A stretch of 64,000 nucleotides of DNA from Rathayibacter sp. VKM Ac-2856 (lineage in GTDB: Bacteria > Actinomycetota > Actinomycetes > Actinomycetales > Microbacteriaceae), in contig NZ_JABMLF010000003.1 of assembly GCF_013205055.1 (NCBI RefSeq), positions 186,001-250,000 on the forward strand, written 5' to 3'. Position numbers and translations under genes: made by a program. Position 1 is the stretch's first letter. Each line of letters starts with the position of its first letter. Positions 57,821 to 64,000 of the stretch are shown piece after piece. The notes beneath the pieces are model-generated. The model worked only from the letters and a program-made list of their open reading frames with translations. It ran no database searches and was not told the origin of the DNA.

Positions 57821-60800
57821 TCAGCCCCGGCTCGCGTCGGGCACGACCGCGTTCGCACGGCCGCGTCGTCGCCGATCGGACACATCGATGCCGAGCCCGA
57901 GGGCGAGAGCCGCCAGGGCTCCGCCGATCCACGGGCCGGGTCCGGCGCCGGTCTCGGCCAGGGCGGTCGCGACCCGCGGGACGGGCACGGGTGCGACGAC
58001 GGTCGTCTCCCCCGGCGCGCCGCACTCCCCGCGGTGGAGGACCGTGCCGTCCGCGGCGGCGAGCGTCTCGACCCAGTAGTAGCTGCCGGGCTCGGTGAAG
58101 CGGGTCTCCGCGGACCAGGAGGACGCGTTCTCGTTCGGACCGGGGGTCGTGGCGACCGGACTGCCCGAGCCGTCGTAGACGCGGTTCTCCGCCGTGCACG
58201 CGGCCTGGTCGCCGCTCGCCCGGAAGGCCTCGAACGTGATCACGGCGCCGGCCGGGACCCAGCCGTTCACGACGGCCTCGTCCCTCACCGGGTCTCCCGC
58301 CTGCACTGCAGCGGTGGCCCTGGTGTGGACGTCGGGGGCGTGCACCGTGGTCGTCTCGCCGGGAGCCCCGCACTCGCCCTGGGCGAGGATGCTCCCGTCG
58401 AACGCGTGCAGCTCCTCCACCCAGTGCACGGCGCCCGCGGCGGTGAGGACGATCGGGGGCGAGGTGTAGGTGCCCGCGCCCTCGACGGCGACCGGGGCGC
58501 CCGTCGTGTCCGCCGCCAGCGTCGTCGCATCGCAGACCGGCGGCGCGGCCGGGGCGGAGGCTACGGGGCCCGGAGCGGCGCGGTAGGCCTTCCACACGAG
58601 GGACGCACCCGGGGGGACGTCCCCGGTGACGATCGCGTCGTCGGTCGCCGCGTCGTTGACGGCGACATCGGCCTCGGCTCTCGACGTCACCCCGGGCACG
58701 GTCACCTTCGTCGTCTCCCCGGGGGCTCCGCACTCGCCGCGGTGCAGGACCCTGCCGTCCCTCGTGAGCAGCGTCTCCACCCAGTGGTAGGTCCCGGGCT
58801 CGGTGAAGCGGACCTCGCCGGACCAGTGCGAGGTCTTCTCGTGCTTCCCCGCGGCGACGGGGACCGGCGACGTCGATCCCTCGTGGACCCGGGACTCGGG
58901 CGTGCACGAGGCCCTGTCGCCGATCTGCCGGTACGCCTCGAAGGTGATCACGGCCCCCTCCGGCACCTCGCCGTCGACGACCGCCTCGTCCCTCGCGGTG
59001 GCCGACAGCGGGACGGACGGCGTCGCCCTCGTGCGCACCTCGGGAGTCGTCACCCGAACGACCTCGCCCCTCGTGGCCCATCCGTCGGCCCAGCCACGGG
59101 TGAAGAGCGTCTCGGGAGCGGACCACACCCAGACGATGTGCCCGGCGGAGCCCGCGGGCGCGGTCGCCGGCTCCGACGTGAAGGTGCCGGGACCCTCGAC
59201 CACGATGCTCGACGTCGTCAGAACCGTCGCGCTCTCGGGCTTCGTCGCCGGGACCTCTCCGGTGCCGGGCACCCAGTAGGCGGTGCCCGTGAAGGTGACG
59301 GGGACGTTCCGGCCGTCCTTCCTGAGCCAGGCCCCGGTGTCCTTCACCGTCAGCGTGTCCGTAGAGGTCGCCGTGACGGGGATCTCCTCGTCCGCGACTC
59401 GGGTCTCGGCGGCGACGGTCGTCGGCGAGAGGTGCGTCTCCGCGACGAGGCCGAACCGGTCCGACCACGTGTAGCCGTCGGGCAGGAACGGCTTCGCGCG
59501 CTCCGCCTGCCACGCCTCCTCGACCCGCCAGACCCACGTGTAGAACCCGGCCGAGGGGACCGTGACGCCCGGAGACGTGTACGACCCGGGGCCGGTCGCG
59601 GTCAGCTCGACGCCGCCGACCACCGGCGCACCCGCCGGAGCGGAATCGGACGGCGTCGGCTGCTCGGTGAAGGGACCGTGGAGCGTTCCCCGGTACACGA
59701 CGGGGACGGGCGCGCCGTCGAGGGTGCGCCACTCGGCCGACCCCGGCGCGACTCCCGCCCGAACGGTGTCGATCGCCTGCTTCCCCGCCTCCACCCGCTG
59801 TGTCGACACCTGCGTCGACGCGATCGGCGAGAACAGCATCGGGATCGGCGCGGAGGCCGCCGTGGCGGCGGCGATCGTGAACGAGCCGTCGATCTTCTGC
59901 CCCTTCGACGCCGACCACTGCTCCGCTGTCCTCCCCGGAGCCCACGTCGTGATGTTGCCGACGTAGCCGGACGCCCCCGCCACCCGGATCTCGTCGGACC
60001 GCGCCTCGACGGCGACGTCCGAGCCGCCGCCCGGGACGACGCGGAACCGGCGCGACTCCCCGCTCGTCATCGTCGAGTCCCCCGACCCGCTTCCGTCGAA
60101 CACGGCGTTCGTCAGATGGACCGCGCCCGCCTGACCTGCCGGATCGGTCTGAAAAGCGACGGTGCCGGTGCCGGTGCTCGCGTCCACGTCGAGGGTCAGC
60201 GACGCCGACCCCGACGTCCGCCCCGGCGTGACCGCCGTCACCCCGGCGGCCTCGGCCCGGTACTGACGGAGCAGCCCGAGCACGGCGTCGCGGTTCGCCC
60301 CGGCTCGTGCGCTGTAGTAGACGTCACCCGGCATGCCGTGGCTGTTGTAGGCCGCGTTGTCCGCCAGGTCCCAGACGTAGAGCGCGACCGCGGCCGCAGT
60401 GTTGGCGTCCTCCGTGGTGCCGTGCACGTCGACGATGTAACTCAGGCGCGCGAGCTGATCGGGCGAGAGGGAGTTCCAGTCGCTGTTGAGCGACGGCCCC
60501 GACGTCGGGCTGTACGGGATCGACGCCATGATCTGCAGGCAGTAGGCGAGCGTTCCGTCCGGATGCCGGTAGGCGCCCAGGAATCCCTTCCCGACATCGA
60601 ACCCCGCGCCGTGCGTGGCGGCCGACGCCGACGACGGCGCGAGGAAGGAGGTGGTCACGGCCCAGGACGTGCCTGCGCCGCCGACCAGTCCCGTCGCCAG
60701 CAGGCCGGCGGCCAATCGTCGACCCGCCGGCATCCGTCCCCGGTGCGCGGCGGCCGGTGGCGCTTGCCGCCGCGTCCGCCCACGGGACGCGCCCCCTGCG

Positions 60801-60838
60801 CCTCGGGAGGGCTCCCCATTCCGTCGCTCTCGTTCCAT
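57821..60838 (-). CDS. Large sortase-anchored surface protein with disulfide-type repeats
   Basis: 1005 residues. Signal peptide with a long basic start (cleavage near SASA, about 74). Residues 75-195 contain AYCLQIM and NTAAAVALYVWDLAD, resembling the thioester-type head domains of actinobacterial surface proteins, but without the usual Gln. Residues about 590-946 hold three repeats of about 120 residues, each ending GECGAPGETT (at 701, 821 and 937) with a second Cys earlier, so one disulfide per repeat is likely. The sorting signal is LAETG at 960-964, followed by a hydrophobic helix and RRRRGR. GAGGAG lies 8 nt before ATG 60838. Role in adhesion is inferred. Confidence 0.82.
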   Translation of the reverse strand: MERERRNGEPSRGAGGASRGRTRRQAPPAAAHRGRMPAGRRLAAGLLATGLVGGAGTSWAVTTSFLAPSSASAATHGAGFDVGKGFLGAYRHPDGTLAYCLQIMASIPYSPTSGPSLNSDWNSLSPDQLARLSYIVDVHGTTEDANTAAAVALYVWDLADNAAYNSHGMPGDVYYSARAGANRDAVLGLLRQYRAEAAGVTAVTPGRTSGSASLTLDVDASTGTGTVAFQTDPAGQAGAVHLTNAVFDGSGSGDSTMTSGESRRFRVVPGGGSDVAVEARSDEIRVAGASGYVGNITTWAPGRTAEQWSASKGQKIDGSFTIAAATAASAPIPMLFSPIASTQVSTQRVEAGKQAIDTVRAGVAPGSAEWRTLDGAPVPVVYRGTLHGPFTEQPTPSDSAPAGAPVVGGVELTATGPGSYTSPGVTVPSAGFYTWVWRVEEAWQAERAKPFLPDGYTWSDRFGLVAETHLSPTTVAAETRVADEEIPVTATSTDTLTVKDTGAWLRKDGRNVPVTFTGTAYWVPGTGEVPATKPESATVLTTSSIVVEGPGTFTSEPATAPAGSAGHIVWVWSAPETLFTRGWADGWATRGEVVRVTTPEVRTRATPSVPLSATARDEAVVDGEVPEGAVITFEAYRQIGDRASCTPESRVHEGSTSPVPVAAGKHEKTSHWSGEVRFTEPGTYHWVETLLTRDGRVLHRGECGAPGETTKVTVPGVTSRAEADVAVNDAATDDAIVTGDVPPGASLVWKAYRAAPGPVASAPAAPPVCDATTLAADTTGAPVAVEGAGTYTSPPIVLTAAGAVHWVEELHAFDGSILAQGECGAPGETTTVHAPDVHTRATAAVQAGDPVRDEAVVNGWVPAGAVITFEAFRASGDQAACTAENRVYDGSGSPVATTPGPNENASSWSAETRFTEPGSYYWVETLAAADGTVLHRGECGAPGETTVVAPVPVPRVATALAETGAGPGPWIGGALAALALGLGIDVSDRRRRGRANAVVPDASRG

Positions 60839-61049
60839 GCCGTCGTCTCCTCTGCGCCCGTCGAGGCTCGTGCCTCACGCGACTGCCGGATGCGACCGCG
60901 TGCCGACCCGTGGAGGGCCTGCCGACGGTCATCAACGTATCCGTCCTATGGGATCATGGTTCCGTTGGCGCGAATCATCAGCCGCGTGGATGGTGTCGTG
61001 CCGGCAGCGGGGGCGATTCCGCGTCGACACCGTGCGGGAGGATGAGGGC

Positions 61050-61433
61050 ATGTCATCGTCTGTGTCGCCCGCGACGAACCGAGCGACCCCGGAGGAGGCC
61101 GAGCTGGCCGTCCGGGTGATCGGCAGCGAGATCAACCGGGGGATCCTGCGGTCGCTCTCCCGGGCGGCGCGCCCCGAGCTGGGCCTGCTGTTCGGCGAGC
61201 TCGCGGAGGCGATCGGGCCCGAGCTGCCGACGGGACGCGCCACGACGACGAGCCTCTACCGGCACCTGATCGAGCTGGAGGACGCCGGAGTGGTCCTGGG
61301 CAATCTTCCGCGCGAGCAGCGCCGGGGACGCTCGGTGCAGTACCGGATCGTCCCGTCGCGCCTGGAGGAGATCTACGCGCGCAGCCTGGCGTACGCGCTC
61401 GGCGAGACCGACCGGGACGACGCCACCGCGTAG
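61050..61433 (+). CDS. Small winged-helix transcription regulator
   Basis: 127 residues: AELAVRVIGSEINRGILRSL, a helix-turn-helix region with TTTSLYRHLIELEDAGVVLG and a wing (PREQRRGRSVQYRIVPSRLE), which fits ArsR/MarR-like winged helices. No metal-binding Cys are seen. GGAGG lies 10 nt before the ATG. Divergent from the surface protein gene (211-bp gap), which may be its target. Confidence 0.72.
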   Translation: MSSSVSPATNRATPEEAELAVRVIGSEINRGILRSLSRAARPELGLLFGELAEAIGPELPTGRATTTSLYRHLIELEDAGVVLGNLPREQRRGRSVQYRIVPSRLEEIYARSLAYALGETDRDDATA

Positions 61434-61477
61434 AGCGCGTGCGGACAGCGGGCAGCGGCGGGCGGCCTGCACGCGTG

Positions 61478-61700
61478 GGTCTCGATACGGCCCTGCGGGC
61501 CTACTCGACCAGCATGAGCGGGCCTACTCGAACAGCATGAGCGGGCCTACTCGACCAGCATGAGGGGGCGGGGACGACGGCCCTGCAGTGATGCTCGATC
61601 GGCTGGTCCTGAGGGAGGGGCACACAGCTGCGCCCGTTGTACTCGCCGTCTGCACACGTTGGTCTCGATACGGCCCTGCGGGCCTACTCGACCAGCATGA
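61478..61700. repeat. Family B REP-like array, locus 5
   Basis: A complete module (61478-61516, GGTCTCGATACGGCCCTG...CAGCATG), two shortened tandem copies of GGGCCTACTCGAxCAGCATG (to 61562), and a second complete module at 61660-61700. It fills most of the gap behind the winged-helix gene; no gene is seen between 61434 and 61939. Confidence 0.82.
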
Positions 61701-61874
61701 GCGGACGGGGGCGGACGCGGTTCACCGCGGGCCGACGCCGTCGACCAGGAGGGGCGCCCACAGGGCTCCACCGCAGATGCGAGCGCACCGCGGAATCGCG
61801 TGCCAAGCGATTGCGCGGAGCGGACGCGACACGCTCTGCGGTACCCGGCCAGCCCGACAAGCCGACCGCGGGGA

Positions 61875-61936
61875 GGTGCGACCGGCTCGTCGGCGCCGGC
61901 GACTCCGTCGCCTAGCGCCGACGAACCGGTCGCACC
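61875..61936. terminator. Long hairpin at the 3' end of the minus-strand membrane-protein operon
   Basis: Left arm starts GGTGCGACCGGCTCGTCGGC, right arm ends GCCGACGAACCGGTCGCACC, with CTCCG at the centre; almost all of the 62 bp can pair. It begins 4 bp after the stop at 61940 (minus strand). No U-tract follows, which is usual for actinobacterial terminators. Confidence 0.7.
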
Positions 61937-61939
61937 GAC

Positions 61940-62287
61940 CTAATGAGCACCGTCCTGCTCGTCGAGGTCGGCGATCTCGGCCTCGTCGGGCTTGAAGGTG
62001 AGGGAGAACATCGCGATGGCGACGAGCACGACGATGAAGGCGACGCCGAAGCCGATGAGGGCGACGACGAGCTCACGGGTCGACATGAGCACGACGAGGC
62101 CGACGAAGGCGGCCATGACGGCGGAGAGGCCGATCAGCTCGGCGGGGCGCAGGCGGTCCTTCCGGGTCGGGCGGAAGGTGCGCGGCGCGAAGTCGTCGTC
62201 GGACGGCGACGGCTCGGAGCGCGCGGGCTCGGGGCGCGAGGGCTCGGGGCGCGACGGCTCGGACGAGGCGGGGTCGGGGGCGGTCAT
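61940..62287 (-). CDS. Small membrane protein with acidic tail
   Basis: 115 residues: Pro/Ser/Glu repeats at the N-terminus (EPSRPEPSRPEPARSEPS), then two membrane helices (LIGLSAVMAAFVGLVVLMST and LVVALIGFGVAFIVVLVAIA) and an acidic end (DEAEIADLDEQDGAH). No family recognised. Its ATG overlaps the stop of the upstream DUF308-like gene (ATGA), so the two are made together. A long hairpin terminator follows. Confidence 0.7.
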   Translation of the reverse strand: MTAPDPASSEPSRPEPSRPEPARSEPSPSDDDFAPRTFRPTRKDRLRPAELIGLSAVMAAFVGLVVLMSTRELVVALIGFGVAFIVVLVAIAMFSLTFKPDEAEIADLDEQDGAH

Positions 62288-62862
62288 CGGTCTCCTCCGG
62301 TGGTGGGGGTGGAGGGTGCGGCGGCATCGGCGCCGGCGGCCCACTTGAGCGAGAACGCGGCGATCGCGAGGAAGACGGCGAGCATCACGGCGTAGGCACC
62401 GAGGAGCCCGACCGAGACCACGGGGTGCGGCGGCAGCAGGGCGAAGGCCGCTCCGAGGAGGACCGTGCCGATCCCGATGATCCGCGCGTCGCGGGCGGCG
62501 AGGCCCGCGCTCCGGCGGCCGCTGGAGAACTCGAGCGAGCCGGAGACGAGCGCCCAGCCGGCGACCAGCGCGATGAACGGCAGCAGCGCCGCGACCGGCA
62601 GGGCGACGAGCGCGAGCACGCCGGCGGCGAGGGTGACCCCGGCGGAGGCGAGGGCGAGGGTGCGGCCGCGGCCGACGGGCGTGCGCAGGCCGATCACGAG
62701 GGCGACGGCTCCGCTGAGGATCGCGAACCCGGCGAAGACGGCGAAGCCGAAGGCCGGTCCGTGGTCGGGCGAGAAGGTGACCACCACGCCTGCGACGGCC
62801 GCGACGGCGGCTCGCGCGAGGTGCAGGGGCCACAGTCGGCTGGCGGTGTCGGCTTCGGCCAC
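62284..62862 (-). CDS. DUF308/HdeD-like membrane protein
   Basis: 192 residues with six hydrophobic segments in paired pattern (GFAVFAGFAILSGAVALVIG, LASAGVTLAAGVLALVALPV, FIALVAGWALVSGSLEF, TVLLGAAFALLPPHPVVSVG). This is the layout of DUF308/HdeD proteins, which have no settled function outside acid resistance in enterics. GTG 62862 has GAGAGG 7 nt upstream. Operon with the following small membrane protein. Confidence 0.7.
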   Translation of the reverse strand: MAEADTASRLWPLHLARAAVAAVAGVVVTFSPDHGPAFGFAVFAGFAILSGAVALVIGLRTPVGRGRTLALASAGVTLAAGVLALVALPVAALLPFIALVAGWALVSGSLEFSSGRRSAGLAARDARIIGIGTVLLGAAFALLPPHPVVSVGLLGAYAVMLAVFLAIAAFSLKWAAGADAAAPSTPTTGGDR

Positions 62863-63326
62863 GGTCGAGCCTCTCTGGTGGTGCGGGCGGGTCGGGGTCG
62901 CGCGAGCGCGGGGACCGAGCGGCGTCGCCGGGTCCGTCGGTGCGGTGTCCCGCACGATCCGGAGGACGCCCCGCCCGGCGAGCGGACGGCCGCCTCCGCG
63001 GACCCTGTGATTTTACGCTCCCGCGGACGCTCGCGGCGCCGTGGGGGTCCCGGGAGCCGGGATGCTCGGCGACCGTGGAGGGTGGCGCCTCCCCCCACCG
63101 CTCGCGCGCCACGGGCGTGCGCCCCCGCGTGCGCCGTGTTTCCGCGCGATTAAAACCCCGGCTGAAACCCCGGCGCCGCTCCGCACGGACTCGTGGTCCA
63201 CAGCGAGCGCTCGCTATCGTGGGTTCCACCCGCGCGCCCCACCCCTGGGCGCGATCACCACCCCCCACCAGGCACCGGGCGGTCTCCCCCGCCGTCCCGC
63301 CCGCCGACATCCCTGGAGTTGATGCC
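62863..63326. other. 464-bp divergent intergenic region
   Basis: No gene found. It contains a short T-rich spot (TGATTTTACG near 63007-63016), a direct repeat AAACCCCGGC (two copies within 63150-63173), and TATCGT near 63215, a possible -10 for the acyltransferase operon. Several GC-rich inverted pairs (for example GGCGCC, CCCGGGAG) are present without a clear element. Confidence 0.4.
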
Positions 63327-63890
63327 TTGAACGGACTGGATCTCGCGATCCTCGCGCAGCGAGCACGCGATCTGGCCTTCAGCAAGCTGGTCGCCGGCGG
63401 TTTCCACCGCTTCGGCAAGGGTTCCCGGATCTGCCTGCCCTTCCGGATCGGTCCGGGCCAGGGCAAGCGGATCTCCATCGGCGAGAACGTGCTGATCAGC
63501 GCGAACTGCATGCTGATGGTCCCCTCCGACGACGCGCCCACGCCCGCCCTGATCATCGGCGACCGCGTGCGCATGAACATGACCGCGATCACCGCCGTGA
63601 AGAGCGTCGTCATCGAGGAGGGCGTCGGCATCGCCCGCGGCGTCTACATCTCGGACCACTCGCACGGCTTCATGGACCCGACGCGGTTCATCCGCGACCA
63701 GGGCGTGGACCGCATCGCCCCGGTGCGCATCGGCCGCGGCGCCTGGCTCGGCGAGAACGCCGTGATCATGCCCGGCGTCACCGTCGGCCGCGGCGCCGTG
63801 ATCGGCGCGAACGCCGTCGTCCGCGAGGACGTCCCCGACTACTCCGTCGCCGTCGGCGTGCCCGCGCGCGTCATCCGGACCTTCGCGTGA
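63327..63890 (+). CDS. Acyltransferase of the left-handed beta-helix family
   Basis: 187 residues with hexapeptide repeats (ISIGENVLISANCMLMV, ALIIGDRVRMNMTAITAV, VVIEEGVGIARGVYISDHSH, VRIGRGAWLGENAVIMPGVT) and active-site His in SDHSHGF. Such enzymes add acetyl groups to sugars of polysaccharides or lipid carriers. Only TTG 63327 fits, with GGAG 8 nt upstream. The stop overlaps the next gene (GTGA), which looks like a glycosyltransferase, so an exopolysaccharide or glycolipid cluster may begin here. Confidence 0.85.
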   Translation: MNGLDLAILAQRARDLAFSKLVAGGFHRFGKGSRICLPFRIGPGQGKRISIGENVLISANCMLMVPSDDAPTPALIIGDRVRMNMTAITAVKSVVIEEGVGIARGVYISDHSHGFMDPTRFIRDQGVDRIAPVRIGRGAWLGENAVIMPGVTVGRGAVIGANAVVREDVPDYSVAVGVPARVIRTFA

Positions 63891-64000
63891 GGAACGCCGT
63901 GCCCGAATCGACTGTGCCCGAACCGACCCTGCCCGAGCGGACCGCGGACGGGGTCGTCCGCGACGTCGTCTTCACCTTCTCCTACGAGACGTACACGGAC
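63887..64000 (+). CDS. Probable glycosyltransferase, 3' truncated by window edge
   Basis: 38 codons visible from GTG 63887, which overlaps the acyltransferase stop. The N-terminus has a short imperfect repeat (VPESTVPEPTLPE), then DGVVRDVVFTFSYETYTD, which resembles the start of actinobacterial glycosyltransferases beginning DVVFTFS-ET. The assignment rests on this short stretch and the operon context. An alternative start is GTG 63899. Confidence 0.45.
   Translation, partial: MRNAVPESTVPEPTLPERTADGVVRDVVFTFSYETYTD

Noticed and set aside
1-64000. tRNA, rRNA and known riboswitch genes
   Set aside because: I looked for cloverleaf-like sequences with GGTTCGAATCC-type T arms and for long conserved rRNA stretches and saw none; a covariance search would settle this.

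Overview
The window is very GC-rich chromosomal DNA (about 70-75% by eye) with short intergenic gaps, frequent GTG starts, many ATGA/GTGA gene overlaps and many leaderless promoters. It comes from an actinobacterium. The gene content fits the Microbacteriaceae (a Rathayibacter- or Curtobacterium-like organism): a three-gene branched-chain 2-oxoacid dehydrogenase cluster, a LysG/LysE pair, a LAETG-anchored surface protein, and large numbers of intergenic palindromic repeats. That placement is an inference. No rRNA, tRNA, CRISPR array, insertion sequence or integrase gene was seen.

Layout. 1-5.0 kb: end of a polysaccharide deacetylase, lysG/lysE-type basic amino-acid export pair, a membrane protein, a GntR(YtrA)/DUF1648 pair and a PaaI thioesterase. 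5.3-11.3 kb: an alpha/beta-hydrolase fused to a gluconate-2-dehydrogenase subunit-3-like domain, coupled to a GMC flavoenzyme with a CxxCxxCxxxC motif, then an NMT1/SsuA-type ABC importer. 11.4-19.1 kb: lipoprotein, SDR, DUF1206 protein, acetyltransferase, LysR regulator and bifunctional PutA. 19.1-29 kb: orphan HicB-like gene, MmgE/PrpD protein, Ppx/GppA phosphatase, DHA2-type MFS pump (probable CTG start), an SDR/FAD-oxidoreductase/SRPBCC operon and a membrane esterase. 29-33.5 kb: metallohydrolase/TetR divergent pair, MFS/FadR-type divergent pair, DoxX-like protein and a half-length asparaginase.

33.5-36.7 kb is a zinc-uptake operon (znuA-znuC-znuB-zur) with a Zur-type palindrome over its -35 box. 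36.9-46.8 kb: a DszC/SfnC-like flavoprotein, HAD phosphatases, a LacI regulator, a GH51 arabinofuranosidase, an MFS pump divergent from an acetyltransferase/TetR pair, and glutaminase. 47.1-51.8 kb: bkdA-bkdB-bkdC-type genes (precursors of iso/anteiso fatty acids) preceded by a HisC-type aminotransferase. 51.9-57.8 kb: holin-4-like membrane protein, a WXG-motif small protein coupled to a lipase-like hydrolase, protein tyrosine phosphatase plus purB, and two convergent zinc-ribbon nuclease-like genes. 57.8-64 kb: a 1005-residue sortase-anchored surface protein with disulfide-type repeats, a winged-helix regulator, two membrane proteins, and an acyltransferase coupled to a glycosyltransferase-like gene that runs off the end.

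Two repeat families structure the intergenic space. Family A is a 63-bp element (23-nt arms, 17-nt loop) present in seven copies. Family B is a REP-like module built on CTCGATACG...CTACTCGACCAGCATG and present in five gaps. Every copy of both lies directly behind a gene's 3' end and none lies in a divergent promoter gap. About 20 genes show a TAnnnT-like hexamer exactly 6 or 7 nt before the start codon, which I used to choose several starts.
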